NCBI RefSeq assembly: GCF_011769985.2 | Contig: NZ_CP039734.2 | Span: forward strand, 1,054,001-1,118,000 | Direction of reading: 5' to 3' | DNA length: 64,000 nucleotides | Source of the DNA: Sulfurospirillum diekertiae | Lineage (GTDB): Bacteria; Campylobacterota; Campylobacteria; Campylobacterales; Sulfurospirillaceae | In this document: positions 26,815 through 35,900 of the stretch, piece after piece | How positions within the stretch are numbered: the stretch's first letter is position 1 | Layout: each line of letters opens with the position of its first letter | The notes under the pieces: generated by a model | Seen by the model: only the letters and a program-made list of their open reading frames with translations | What the model was told of the DNA's origin: nothing | Database searches by the model: none | Position numbers and translations under genes: made by a program

Positions 26815-26858
26815 TAAATCTTTTACATGTAAAAACTTGAAAACGATATATTTTGTTT

Positions 26859-26950
26859 GTAAAGAGATAATGTTTTTGACAGGTGTTGGAGTTTGCGTCA
26901 AATCGGCTTAGCGTACAAAAAAGTTAAAAGTTTAGCCCTGACCCCTAAAA
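26859..26950 (+). repeat. Dispersed repeat A, copy 2
   Basis: Contains TTTTTGACAGGTGTTGGAG and, at the end, AAGTTTAGCCCTGACCCC, shared with copies 1 and 3. The gene-free stretch 26815-27150 consists of a palindrome copy, this element, about 80 bases of unremarkable sequence and repeat B copy 1. Confidence 0.8.
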
Positions 26951-27032
26951 CTCATACCTTTTAAAAATAATCAATTTATTGATGACATGACAAATGCTGT
27001 TTTAACTGTGATGCATCATTAGTAGTAGAATG

Positions 27033-27108
27033 TGACGAGGCTACTGGAAAATTAGAAAATTCAATCTTTACATGTAAAGTGAAAAATTTAAAAAGTAGCC
27101 TGTCCCCT
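27033..27108. repeat. Dispersed repeat B, copy 1 (hairpin with 12-mer in loop)
   Basis: GGCTACT (27039-27045) pairs with AGTAGCC (27094-27100). The loop carries TTTACATGTAAA at 27067. The right end AAAAGTAGCCTGTCCCC is shared with copy 2, and the internal AGTGAAAAATTTAAAAAGTAG is shared with copy 3. Confidence 0.75.
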
Positions 27109-27150
27109 TTTTCTTTCTAAATTTTTTAACGTTATCTAGCAAGGAAAAAT

Positions 27151-27543
27151 ATGAATACTGAAGATTTTTTTCTTCAACTGTGTGATGGAATTTATCGTGC
27201 AGAAGAAAGAGCGCAAAAAGAACGAAAACGTGAATTATTTGGTAATCAATTTGTTCCAGAATTTCTCGTGATGCGGCAAGACAAAGTACGTGTTGAAATT
27301 CGTAAAGAAAATGTCAGCCACAATGCTCCGCATCTTCATATAGTTCACTCTGATAAAATTGATGTTTCAATTAGTCTTATTGATTTTTCAATTCTTGCTG
27401 GCAAGATTGACAGTAAAACAAAAAAGCATTTCTTGAGCCTTCTTGTACCAAAACAAAAACAGTTGAATGCAATATGGCAAGAGTTAAATGAAAAAGACAA
27501 TTCAGTTGGAGCCGAAAAGCTAATTAGTAATCTCAGGTTCTAA
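27151..27543 (+). CDS. DUF4160-like small protein
   Basis: A 130-residue protein. Its middle (VSHNAPHLHIVHS, then ISLIDFSILAGKI and a C-terminal LNAIWQELN) resembles the DUF4160 pattern with the HxPPHxH-like core, although the second proline is missing. DUF4160 proteins are often found beside DUF2442 genes in toxin-antitoxin-like pairs, but no partner is seen. The N-terminus is basic (QKERKRELFG). AAGGAAAAAT precedes the start. The gene sits between repeat B copies 1 and 2. Confidence 0.55.
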   Translation: MNTEDFFLQLCDGIYRAEERAQKERKRELFGNQFVPEFLVMRQDKVRVEIRKENVSHNAPHLHIVHSDKIDVSISLIDFSILAGKIDSKTKKHFLSLLVPKQKQLNAIWQELNEKDNSVGAEKLISNLRF

Positions 27544-27562
27544 TTATGCTAAAAGGACAAAG

Positions 27563-27628
27563 GTGACAGGCTACTTTTACGGAACTAGACAATAAATCTT
27601 TTACATGTAAATAAAAGTAGCCTGTCAC
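27563..27628. repeat. Dispersed repeat B, copy 2 (17-bp inverted repeat)
   Basis: GTGACAGGCTACTTTTA (27563-27579) and its exact complement at 27612-27628 form a 17-bp stem around a 32-base loop holding ACTAGACAATAAATC and the 12-mer at 27600. It is the most intact member of the family and may also terminate transcription. Confidence 0.85.
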
Positions 27629-27643
27629 TTTTATTTCTTTAGA

Positions 27644-27675
27644 GTAGAAAAGTTAAAAGTTTAGCCCTTACCCCT
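27644..27675 (+). repeat. Repeat A, 3' half only
   Basis: GTAGAAAAGTTAAAAGTTTAG followed by CCCTTACCCCT matches the 3' third of repeat A copies 2 and 3, with one base change. It directly precedes the beta-flower protein gene. Confidence 0.7.
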
Positions 27676-27725
27676 ATGGTATGATATATGTTGAATAAAT
27701 AGTTAGGTGCACAAGGAGAGAGAGT

Positions 27726-28043
27726 ATGTTGTCCGTATATAATCTTTTTAATTCAAGTGGTGAGTGGATAGCTTTCCGAATTGGTAAAAACCTTTTCAAT
27801 TCTGAGGCAGAATGGGTTGGGTGGTTTCCTTGGGGCGATGACGATGCCGTAACAACAGATGGCGATTACTTAGGAACAGTCTGCAACGGAAATCGTTTTT
27901 ATTATTTCTCAAACAAGCCTTATCGTGGGTACGCAGGGTATCCCGGTTATCCAGGGTACCCTGGTTATCCGGGCTATCCAGGGTTTGCAGGCTATTCTTC
28001 GTTACCTTCTGGCGCTAGTGATGCAAAGTTTCCCAAAAAGTGA
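27726..28043 (+). CDS. 4-fold beta-flower-like protein with Gly-Tyr-Pro repeats
   Basis: A 105-residue protein. The N-terminal two thirds (LFNSSGEWIAFRIGKNLFNS, WVGWFPWGDDDAV, YLGTVCNGNRFYYF) show the short aromatic repeats of the bacterial 4-fold beta-flower family. A tail of GYP triplets follows (GYAGYPGYPGYPGYPGYPGFAGY, encoded at 27927-27998). The 9-base units use all four proline codons and several glycine codons, so the repeat is maintained at protein level. AAGGAG precedes the start. Role unknown; no signal peptide is visible. It lies between repeat copies like its two small neighbours. Confidence 0.65.
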   Translation: MLSVYNLFNSSGEWIAFRIGKNLFNSEAEWVGWFPWGDDDAVTTDGDYLGTVCNGNRFYYFSNKPYRGYAGYPGYPGYPGYPGYPGFAGYSSLPSGASDAKFPKK

Positions 28044-28089
28044 GTAAAGAGATAAAGGTGGAAACTGTCCTCATTTACGCATTTATCGA

Positions 28090-28157
28090 GGTTACTCTTA
28101 AAGAATTAGACAATAAATCTTTTACATGTAAAGTGAAAAATTTAAAAAGTAGCTAGC
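28090..28157. repeat. Dispersed repeat B, copy 3
   Basis: Holds GGTTACTCTTAAAGAATTAG, then ACAATAAATC with the 12-mer at 28121, and AAAAAGTAGC at the right end. It is the least paired copy. The rest of 28044-28254 shows nothing recognisable. Confidence 0.65.
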
Positions 28158-28254
28158 GCCGAATGACACATGGCTCAAACGCTTTTTTCAACAAAACTGA
28201 TGGATTACGTGGCATGAAAATCAAGTGATTAAAGCCCTAAAATAGGGCTTTAAC

Positions 28255-30396
28255 TTATGTTCTAAATTTATTGAGGATGGCGTTGAGTTGTGTGGTGAGT
28301 TCATTGAGGTGCTCACTCGCCCCTGCGATTTCTTCCACACTTCTGGTATTTTGCGTTGCTAACGTATTGATCTCTTCGATTTTGGAAACGATGGTATCGA
28401 TTTTTTCACCTGTTTGAATGTAGTCATTGACCGTTTTTTCATTGAGTTTGGTTGCAACATTCATCATAGAAACAGTGTTATCCAGTTTGCTTTCCACATC
28501 CCCCGCGAGCGCGTTTAATTCTTGGATTTGTGTTGAATTAACATTCATTCTCTCTGAGCTGTCCGTGATAGCTTGAACAATGACATTAATGGTTGCGTTG
28601 ATTTCAACCAAACTTTTTTGGGTGCGCTCTGCTAAGGTGCGTACTTCATCGGCAACGACTGCAAAGCCTCTTCCATGCTCTCCCGCACGTGCAGCTTCGA
28701 TGGCAGCATTGAGTGCTAGAAGGTTTGTTTGATCAGCAATATCGCTGATGACGGTAAGAACATTTTTAACTTGGTCGGCATCAGAGCTAAGTTGTTGGAT
28801 TTTTTGTGCAAGTTCTTGCTCTGTTTGCGCGCTCTCTTGAACACGCTGTCCCAGTTTTTGAAGGAACTTACGAGCACTTTGGAGTTCATTATTTGCCTTA
28901 ACAATCTCTTCTTTTGAAGCTTTTGCTTCATTGACGGAAGAGACAATTTCTTGTTTGGTCTCGCTTGACATGTGTGTGGCTTGAGAAATGATGATTGAAG
29001 AGTCTTCCACGCGTTTACCCACTTGCAGGGTTGTCGCTGAGAGCTCATGCGCAATCGATGCATTTTCAGAACTGGTGTCTTTTGCTAATTTGATGGTTGA
29101 GTGAACTTTATCGATAAATTGGTTAATCTCATGGGAAGCATCACCAATTTCATCGTGACATTTAATGGCTAATTTTTTGGTTAAATCACCATCACCCGTT
29201 GCCAAATCATGGGCAGTTTCTTTAAGGTTTAAAAGAGGTTTGGCAATAATACTGGTGGTAAGAAAATAGATTGCAATAATAGCCAGTAAAGCAACGATAA
29301 AACCAACGACAACTTGCAACGAAGCATTACTGTAAAGTCGATCGCTCATATCTTTATCAAGCGTCAAAGCTTTAGCCAATATAATTTCCTGTGGTACTTG
29401 AATCAGAACCGCCCAAGGTTTACCTGTCTGTCCAAGCTTGATTGGCGCAACCGCTTCTATCATGCCACTATCATTGTTGATACGAACTAACGCTTTACCT
29501 GCTTGAATAGCTTCATAAATCTTTTCCCACCCTTTAGGCATCACTTGTTTAAAATGACCCCCGATCATAGCAGGATTCTCGCTTTGGGCTACCAACAGAC
29601 CATTGTCTGCAATGATGGATACCTGTCCATGAGCTTCAAACAATTCTGCATCAACTTTTTCGGCAATTTTCTGAACAAAATCTAAGTTATAATCCGCCCC
29701 TGCAACGCCGTAAAATTTACCATTGACGTTAATAGGCACAGACATCGTTGCGAGGAATACTTGCTTACCTTGTACGATATAAGGTAATGGTCCAAGCACA
29801 CTTTCTTTATTCTGCTCACGTGGGGTAATATACCAGCCTCCTTTAAGAACACCGTTAGGATGCTTGTCGTAGGTGTCGTACTCTACTAAAGGTTGAACGG
29901 CAATTTTGCCTTTATTATCACGCGTCCAATAGGGGGTAAAGCGTCCGGTAGTTGGATTGTTGCCGTCTTTGTCTACACGGAAGTTGTCATCAAATCCATC
30001 GATCGCATTTGGCTCCCAACAGGAGTAGGTACCATTAAAGCTTGTGTTACTTTTCAATACATTGAGAAGCACAGCATTGAGCTGATCGCGGCCAATGTCC
30101 AGAGCGCCTTTACCATCTTTATGTTTAAGTTTACTCACTTCAAAGGTGTTAGCCATCGTACGAGCAGCATCCAAAGCCAACTCCAATTCGGACTGAATGG
30201 TACCACTTTGCTCGCCGGCTAAATTTTGCAGTCTCTCCATATTGAGTTCAGTCAACAAAGAAGAAACCTCCTTGGAAACCACATCTTGTGTGCTTTTAGA
30301 TGAATACAACCCATACCCCACCAATAGGATAACGGCTGAAATCAGGCAAAGCCCAGCTATCACAACAATCTTAGTTTGAATTGATTTAAATATCAT
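28255..30396 (-). CDS. Methyl-accepting chemotaxis protein with dCache sensor
   Basis: A 713-residue chemoreceptor. It has membrane helix 1 (about 9-31), a periplasmic double-Cache domain ([10 protein letters not shown] to [14 protein letters not shown]), helix 2 (about 360-385), HAMP, and a long cytoplasmic coiled coil with the CheA/CheW-contact hairpin [20 protein letters not shown]. dCache_1 receptors usually bind amino acids or similar small ligands. The start ATG is preceded at six bases by a run of nine G on the coding strand, which may act as ribosome site and make expression phase-variable. An IS element is inserted 27 bases upstream of the start. Confidence 0.93.
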   Translation of the reverse strand: MIFKSIQTKIVVIAGLCLISAVILLVGYGLYSSKSTQDVVSKEVSSLLTELNMERLQNLAGEQSGTIQSELELALDAARTMANTFEVSKLKHKDGKGALDIGRDQLNAVLLNVLKSNTSFNGTYSCWEPNAIDGFDDNFRVDKDGNNPTTGRFTPYWTRDNKGKIAVQPLVEYDTYDKHPNGVLKGGWYITPREQNKESVLGPLPYIVQGKQVFLATMSVPINVNGKFYGVAGADYNLDFVQKIAEKVDAELFEAHGQVSIIADNGLLVAQSENPAMIGGHFKQVMPKGWEKIYEAIQAGKALVRINNDSGMIEAVAPIKLGQTGKPWAVLIQVPQEIILAKALTLDKDMSDRLYSNASLQVVVGFIVALLAIIAIYFLTTSIIAKPLLNLKETAHDLATGDGDLTKKLAIKCHDEIGDASHEINQFIDKVHSTIKLAKDTSSENASIAHELSATTLQVGKRVEDSSIIISQATHMSSETKQEIVSSVNEAKASKEEIVKANNELQSARKFLQKLGQRVQESAQTEQELAQKIQQLSSDADQVKNVLTVISDIADQTNLLALNAAIEAARAGEHGRGFAVVADEVRTLAERTQKSLVEINATINVIVQAITDSSERMNVNSTQIQELNALAGDVESKLDNTVSMMNVATKLNEKTVNDYIQTGEKIDTIVSKIEEINTLATQNTRSVEEIAGASEHLNELTTQLNAILNKFRT

Positions 30397-30402
30397 CGTA
30401 AA

Positions 30403-30411
30403 CCCCCCCCC
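30403..30411 (-). promoter_or_regulatory. Poly-G(9) tract in the chemoreceptor ribosome-site position
   Basis: Nine C on the plus strand (30403-30411) next to eight T give an A8G9 run six bases before the MCP start codon. Tracts of this length are classic slippage sites in Campylobacterota contingency loci. Here it lies in the leader, so length changes would alter ribosome binding or spacing instead of the reading frame. Confidence 0.7.
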
Positions 30412-30422
30412 TTTTTTTTATT

Positions 30423-31338
30423 AGACATCTTGCAAAACTCATTTGTATTCCACAGCAAAACCACGGTCAAAGTTGATTAATCCACATATCAAATTAAAGC
30501 GTAGATTGAATCGTTTTCTTCTGTTTCTGTATTTTTGGGTGAGTATCTGAAATGTTTTGATTTTAGCATTCACATGTTCAACACATATTCTAGCACTTGC
30601 TTTTTGTCTGTTTTCCTCTTTTTGCTCCTCACTCAAAGGATGAAGTTTGGAGGCTTTATGGGGAATTTGACAATGGCTATGTTCTTTGGCAATACCCAGA
30701 TATCCCAAATCAACATAAACACAGGTCTTGGGCATCAAGGGGAGATTAGATTCTTGAAACAGTCTAAAATCATGTGTCGTACCTTTAGCGGTATGCACAC
30801 ACATAATCCTCTCCTCTTTATCAATCACAATCTGTCCTTTAAGGGTATGACGCTTTTGCTTACCTGAGTAGTACTCTCTTTGCTTTTTTTGGGTCTTTGA
30901 CAAGGCGTTTCTGTCGCATCAATGACAACAAAAGAGAGGGCAACATCACTTTTATAGAGTTCTCTCTTGCTTGGCAATGAAAATCTACCAGACTTAATCA
31001 ACACTTCTTCTACTTCACATACAATCCTTGAAGCCGTTGATTCACTCACACCATAATCAAATCCAATATGTTCAAGGGTGCGATACTCACGATAATAGCC
31101 AAGCATCAAAAGTACTTTATTTTCTGGTGAAAGAGATCTCCTCCCTCCTACACCTAATCCTTTTTTACGATTCTCATCGTATTGCCTAAACACCTCTATC
31201 ATTGCGTTAAATGTCTCTTCATTAACGCCAATATGGCGCTTAAAATCTTTGGGTTTATGCTTTTGCATTTGTTCATATTTTTTCATGCCTCTTGCCAAGC
31301 ATTTTTAGTGCCTTTTATTTGAGTTTTGCAAGATGTCT
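30423..31338 (-). mobile_element. Complete IS5-family insertion sequence
   Basis: A 916-bp element bounded by perfect 19-bp inverted repeats: AGACATCTTGCAAAACTCA at 30423-30441 and its complement at 31320-31338. It is flanked by the direct repeat ATT on both sides (30420-30422 and 31339-31341), a 3-bp target duplication typical of this family. It encodes a two-frame DDE transposase. The insertion separates the chemoreceptor gene from its original upstream region. Confidence 0.92.
30439..31298 (-). CDS. IS5-family transposase, two frames joined by -1 frameshift
   Basis: The first frame (31298-30825) has an HTH-type N-terminus (LEHIGFDYGVSESTASRIV) and the first catalytic Asp in VVIDATETPCQRPKK. 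The second frame (to 30439) continues with KKQREYYSGKQKRHTLKGQ, the second Asp in YVDLGYLG and the Glu in RICVEHVNAKIK. The overlap contains a run of seven A followed by G (CCCAAAAAAAGC on the coding strand, near 30884-30895), where a -1 slip joins the frames into one DDE transposase. This is the normal mode of expression in this group and not decay. Confidence 0.85.
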
Positions 31339-31480
31339 ATTTAATTTTATATAAAAATATGCAATTAGTTAAACTATCTTAGATGAAAATTGATTCAAAG
31401 TCAATTTGCTATATAGATATTGTGCTTTTTGCTGCCACCTTTTGTATGGATATGTTTGGTTTATGAAATTAGCTAAGAAT

Positions 31481-31510
31481 AAAAGTTGAAAGTTTGACCT
31501 CCTAAAATTT
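31481..31510 (+). repeat. Degenerate repeat A fragment
   Basis: AAAAGTTGAAAGTTTGACC and TCCTAAAATTT resemble the 3' end of repeat A. It lies at the point where the adjacent GGDEF gene remnant loses similarity. Confidence 0.45.
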
Positions 31511-31521
31511 AAATGATACGC

Positions 31522-31623
31522 TACATAATGATTGAGTCTAAAAATTTCCTCTTCATTCTGTGAAAGTGACTTAGCAACAATGAGATCAACAAAATGTTGA
31601 ATTTTTTTAGCCAATAAAATCAT
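31522..31623 (-). pseudogene. N-terminal remnant of a GGDEF gene
   Basis: The 34 residues from MILLAKKIQHFVDLIVAKS to RLNHYV closely match the first 34 of the membrane diguanylate cyclase encoded at 20439-21587; similarity then stops abruptly. A start codon and AAGGAG-type leader (GTCGACTCC on the plus strand) remain. It is a truncated paralogue. The stretch 31299-31988 otherwise holds only the IS end and repeats. Confidence 0.75.
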
Positions 31624-31757
31624 GTCGACTCCTTTTGTTTAATTCTACATCATGTGTGTTACAAAGGCGTTGTAAGGAGAAAAGATAAAGCACAAAAATT
31701 ACTAGATGGAACATTATGCGTCAGTGAGTCGTATACATAGGGATAAATGGGGAGGAG

Positions 31758-31810
31758 GCTACTTTAAGGGAACCAGACTGTCAATCTTTTACATGTAAAA
31801 AAAAGTAGCC
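31758..31810. repeat. Dispersed repeat B, copy 4
   Basis: GGCTACTTT (31758-31766) pairs with AAAGTAGCC (31802-31810) around a loop with GGGAACCAGACTGTCAATC and the 12-mer at 31788. It is followed within 20 bases by repeat A copy 3, as copy 2 is followed by an A fragment. Confidence 0.78.
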
Positions 31811-31829
31811 TATCTTTCAATATCTTATT

Positions 31830-31926
31830 TTTAAAGATGAAAGCGATATTATTTTTGTCGGGTGTTGGAGTTTGTGTTAAATAGGCTTAGGGTAGAAAAG
31901 TTAAAAAATTAGCCCTGATTCCTAAA
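31830..31926 (+). repeat. Dispersed repeat A, copy 3
   Basis: Shares TTTTTAAAGATGAAAG, GATATTATTTTTG, GGTGTTGGAGTTTG and AGCCCTGATTCCTAAA with copies 1 and 2. It precedes the small monooxygenase gene. Confidence 0.78.
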
Positions 31927-31988
31927 GTCATGAAATTGGACAGGTAAACCTGCCAGTGAGCTTAACCGTTATATGTTTCAGGAGTTCG

Positions 31989-32273
31989 GTGTTGGAAAAG
32001 ATTACATTGCAGGGATTTATAGTCGTACCTGATTCGGATCTTGAGGTTGTAAATCGTGAGCTTATTACTCATAAGAATCTCACATTAAAAGAGGCTGGTT
32101 GCTTAACTTTTACTGTAACACCTGATGCAGTTAATCCTAATAAATTTAATGTCTACGAAGAGTTCGTGAATCAAGCTGCTTTTGATAATCACCAAGCCAG
32201 AGTTAAATCATCTAAATGGGGCGAAGTAACTAAAAACGTAGAAAGATACTACCAAATAAGTACTGGCAAATAA
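31989..32273 (+). CDS. Putative quinol monooxygenase (ABM domain)
   Basis: A 94-residue protein with the dimeric alpha-beta barrel of antibiotic-biosynthesis monooxygenases: ITLQGFIVVPDSDLEVV, EAGCLTFTVTPD and NVYEEFVNQAAFDNHQ, then a closing helix. Family members act on quinols or similar aromatics without cofactors; the substrate is unknown. I choose GTG 31989 because AGGAG stands five bases before it. The edges look like those of an integron gene cassette (GTTATAT at 31968, TATAACAAG after the stop), suggesting capture from elsewhere. Confidence 0.75.
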   Translation: MLEKITLQGFIVVPDSDLEVVNRELITHKNLTLKEAGCLTFTVTPDAVNPNKFNVYEEFVNQAAFDNHQARVKSSKWGEVTKNVERYYQISTGK

Positions 32274-32276
32274 ATG

Positions 32277-32299
32277 TATAACAAGTTGTTCAAACGGAC
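32277..32299 (+). other. Integron attC/VCR-like half site after the monooxygenase gene
   Basis: TATAACAAGTTGTTCAAACG followed by GAC begins four bases after the stop codon. From memory this closely resembles the left end of Vibrio-type attC sites (TATAACAAG...TCAA..GGAC). No full-length attC partner end follows; instead an AT-rich hairpin (32314-32334) and the next gene come. It is probably a truncated cassette end. Confidence 0.45.
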
Positions 32300-32374
32300 T
32301 CCTTAAACCTGTCATCTTTTTTGTGTCAAAAGATAAAAGGGACACTTTATTTACTATTTCCTTTATTTAACCCC

Positions 32375-32839
32375 TTAACCCCTAAGCATAACTCCCAAAA
32401 AGATAGCGACAACTCCCAAAACAATATTAAGAGGCAATAAAACATTGGGGAGCAATCGCACCTGTTCTTTGGCACTTGCAAAATCACCCCGATCAAAAAG
32501 CGTTTGTGCATGTGTGCGTTTGATGTACATATAGACATAATTGAGCGTCATAATTGTCCAAAGACTCTCTTTTATATGAACCACCACTCCTGATAAGCCT
32601 GTGCCTTTAAGAATGATAAACCCGCAAAGAACAATCAAGACAATAAAAGGCATGACAAGGTTAAACAACCGACCTACGATGTGTAATGTTTTGCCAAGCT
32701 TTATTTTTGGCTCTTCAATACTTTGAATTACAGGATGAACAGCAAATTTAATCGCAATCATACCTCCGACCCAAATCACGGCTGAGATGATATGTAAAAA
32801 TAGGATAATCGTTTTGTAATGCTCAAAAAGTGCCTGCAT
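32375..32839 (-). CDS. CopD-like integral membrane protein
   Basis: A 154-residue protein with four membrane helices (about 10-32, 58-80, 85-105, 130-152). The first helix contains LHIISAVIWVGGM, the pattern of CopD/DUF2269-type membrane proteins, whose His may bind haem or copper. Function unproven. Its promoter region faces nifH across 179 bases. Confidence 0.7.
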   Translation of the reverse strand: MQALFEHYKTIILFLHIISAVIWVGGMIAIKFAVHPVIQSIEEPKIKLGKTLHIVGRLFNLVMPFIVLIVLCGFIILKGTGLSGVVVHIKESLWTIMTLNYVYMYIKRTHAQTLFDRGDFASAKEQVRLLPNVLLPLNIVLGVVAIFLGVMLRG

Positions 32840-32963
32840 CTTTTCTCCTTTTCCATATTATATAGCGATTGATTATACCCCACTATTCACCTTTGAACAT
32901 TGACATTTTACATGTAAATATTTCGCTTTATATTTTTTATTTTTTTCAAAAGTATTTTTCTAC

Positions 32964-32977
32964 GGAACACTATATGC
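32964..32977 (+). promoter_or_regulatory. Sigma-54 (-24/-12) promoter of nifH
   Basis: GG at 32964-32965 and GC at 32976-32977 are separated by exactly ten bases (CGGAACACTATATGCAAA), matching the sigma-54 consensus with a weakly matching -12 part. The site is 41 bases before the nifH start. I see no perfect TGT-N10-ACA NifA box upstream; a TTTACATGTAAA copy lies 46 bases before the -24 element. Confidence 0.78.
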
Positions 32978-32997
32978 AAAAGTGTGTGGTGAAATAA

Positions 32998-33930
<933 letters not shown>

Positions 33931-33946
33931 TAACCGAAGAAAACTC

Positions 33947-34015
33947 TGCCAACGTCGTTGGCAAGCTTTAGCGCCCCAGTGGCAAACGTAGTCAAAAGAG
34001 CTTTGCCCTTTTGAC
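33947..34015 (+). terminator. Stem-loops between nifH and the next gene
   Basis: TGCCAACG and CGTTGGCA (33947-33963) form an 8-bp stem with one unpaired base between the arms. GTCAAAAG (33991-33998) pairs with CTTTTGAC (34008-34015). A competing pair GGCAAA (33981-33986) with TTTGCC (34002-34007) could form instead. Such structures after nifH commonly stabilise its mRNA or attenuate read-through so that NifH exceeds NifDK. No U tract follows the last stem. Confidence 0.55.
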
Positions 34016-34045
34016 GTTATAAAAAAATAAAAAGAGGAGCACACC

Positions 34046-34405
34046 ATGTTTATATGCGGATACCACTTCCCAGCATCTTTGGGAAATAAAATTAGTCATG
34101 AGCAAGTCGTAGAGAGAGTCACAGCAGAAGTTGGCGATCTTTCAGATGTTAGTTACGCAGTCCTTACCAGTGAAAACCGTGATGGTATCAAACAAGAAGA
34201 CCTACGTGTTGAAAAAGGTTCATTCCTTTTCACAGCATTGGCTGATTACTATAAAAAATCAGACATTGAAGGCGAATATAAAATGATTTTTTATACCAAC
34301 AAGTATCAAATGAGTGAAGTTTCTAAAGCAGTCGATGGTGGTAAAACAGCAGACGTTTGTAAAAAACTTGACGATATGCTTCTCTACAGGGTCAAAGTCG
34401 CGTAA
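34046..34405 (+). CDS. Unidentified 119-residue protein between nifH and nifD
   Basis: A soluble, mixed alpha/beta protein with AAGAGGAG before its start and 30 bases to nifD. It opens MFICGYHFPASLGNKISHEQ and has Cys only at position 4 and in ADVCKKLDD. In archaea and clostridia two PII genes (nifI1, nifI2) occupy this position, but this protein lacks the PII T-loop and nucleotide motifs. Its place inside the nifHDK unit argues for a nitrogenase-linked role, such as regulation or protection. I do not recognise the family. Confidence 0.75.
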   Translation: MFICGYHFPASLGNKISHEQVVERVTAEVGDLSDVSYAVLTSENRDGIKQEDLRVEKGSFLFTALADYYKKSDIEGEYKMIFYTNKYQMSEVSKAVDGGKTADVCKKLDDMLLYRVKVA

Positions 34406-34435
34406 GCGTACTTTTTAAATAGAAAGGAAAATAGC

Positions 34436-35890
34436 ATGACAACAGAAACATTGCTAAGCCAACAAGAAGCCGCAATTGCGGAAGTGCTTGCTGCTTACCC
34501 TGAAAAGGCGAAAAAAAGTAGAGAAAAACACCTTGGCGTTGATATGCCAGAGGGTGTTAAAGGTGCTTGTGATTCAACCAAGAGTAACAAACAAACCGTT
34601 CCAGGCGTTATGAGTCAACGTGGTTGTGCTTATGCAGGAAGTAAAGGTGTTGTTTGGGGCCCAGTGAAAGATATGATTCATATCTCTCATGGACCGGTTG
34701 GTTGTGGTCAATATAGCCGCGCAGGTAGAAGAAACTATTACATTGGTACAACAGGCGTTGATACCTATGTAACGATGAACTTCACAACCGACTATAATGA
34801 AAAAGACATCGTTTTCGGTGGCGATAAAAAGCTTAAAGCGGCACTCGCAGAAATTGATGCACTTTTCCCACTCAATAACGGTATTTCCATTCAAAGTGAA
34901 TGCCCCATCGGTTTGATTGGTGATGATATTCAAGCAGTAGCCAAAGGCTACAAAAAAGAGTCTGGCAAGCCTACGGTTGCGGTTTCTTGTGAAGGTTTCC
35001 GTGGTGTTTCACAAAGTTTGGGTCACCATATTGCGAACGATATGATTCGTGATGAGGTACTTCCAGATAACTCTTATAAAAAAGATTTTGTATCAACTCC
35101 GTATGATGTTGCCATCATCGGTGACTATAACATCGGAGGGGACGCTTGGAGTTCAAGAATTTTACTTGAAGAGATGGGTCTTCGTGTTATCGCTCAATGG
35201 AGTGGTGATGCTACTTATAAAGAGTTAACGATCGCTCCAAAAGCGAAAATAAACCTTCTTCACTGCTACCGAAGTATGAACTATGTTGTTCGTCACATGG
35301 AGCAAGAATTTGGTGTGCCTTGGATGGAGTATAACTTCTTTGGTCCAAGCAAAACAACAGAGAGCTTACGCAAAATTGCAGCGTTCTTTGATGAGACAAT
35401 TCAAGCTAAAACAGAAGCGGTTATCGCTAAATATACTGAAATGACCGATAAAGTCATTGCAAAGTATCGCCCTAAATTAGAAGGCAAAACCGTCATGTTA
35501 TATGTCGGTGGATTACGTCCTCGCCACGTTATTGGTGCTTACGAAGATTTGGGAATGAAAATTATCGGTACAGGTTATGAGTTCGGACATGGTGATGACT
35601 ATAAACGTACCAAAGATGAGCTTAGTGGCTCAACCTTGATCTATGACGATACCAACGAGTACGAATTAGAGCAATTTGTCAAAAGACTGAAACCTGATCT
35701 TGTAGCAAGCGGTGTAAAAGAGAAGTACGTTTTCCAAAAAATGGGATTACCATTTAGACAAATGCACTCTTGGGATTATAGTGGTCCGTATCATGGATAC
35801 GATGCCTTTGCAATTTTTGCAAAAGACATGGATTTGGCGTTGAACTCCCCAGTATGGGCTCACACCAAAGCACCATGGGAATCTAACTAA
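34436..35890 (+). CDS. nifD: Nitrogenase MoFe protein alpha chain NifD
   Basis: A 484-residue alpha subunit that binds FeMo-co and shares the P-cluster. Ligand regions are visible: P-cluster Cys in [12 protein letters not shown] and GPVGCGQYS and in [11 protein letters not shown]; the FeMo-co Cys lies in the [20 protein letters not shown] region and the FeMo-co His in [13 protein letters not shown] near the C-terminus. AAAGGAAAA precedes the ATG. NifD and NifK are 10 bases apart. The set indicates the molybdenum-type enzyme. Confidence 0.97.
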   Translation: MTTETLLSQQEAAIAEVLAAYPEKAKKSREKHLGVDMPEGVKGACDSTKSNKQTVPGVMSQRGCAYAGSKGVVWGPVKDMIHISHGPVGCGQYSRAGRRNYYIGTTGVDTYVTMNFTTDYNEKDIVFGGDKKLKAALAEIDALFPLNNGISIQSECPIGLIGDDIQAVAKGYKKESGKPTVAVSCEGFRGVSQSLGHHIANDMIRDEVLPDNSYKKDFVSTPYDVAIIGDYNIGGDAWSSRILLEEMGLRVIAQWSGDATYKELTIAPKAKINLLHCYRSMNYVVRHMEQEFGVPWMEYNFFGPSKTTESLRKIAAFFDETIQAKTEAVIAKYTEMTDKVIAKYRPKLEGKTVMLYVGGLRPRHVIGAYEDLGMKIIGTGYEFGHGDDYKRTKDELSGSTLIYDDTNEYELEQFVKRLKPDLVASGVKEKYVFQKMGLPFRQMHSWDYSGPYHGYDAFAIFAKDMDLALNSPVWAHTKAPWESN

Positions 35891-35900
35891 GGAGAGCACA

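Noticed and set aside
26859-28157. CRISPR array
   Set aside because: Repeats A and B are few, unevenly spaced, of different lengths and separated by genes; no cas gene is present.
30439-31298. IS5 transposase as a frameshifted pseudogene
   Set aside because: The two frames overlap at an A7-G slippery run, the terminal repeats and target duplication are perfect, and programmed -1 frameshifting is usual in this group.
32881-32963. NifA upstream activator sequence before nifH
   Set aside because: No TGT-N10-ACA match was found upstream of the -24/-12 promoter within the intergenic region.
34046-34405. PII-like NifI protein
   Set aside because: Length and position fit, but no T-loop or nucleotide-binding PII motif is visible.
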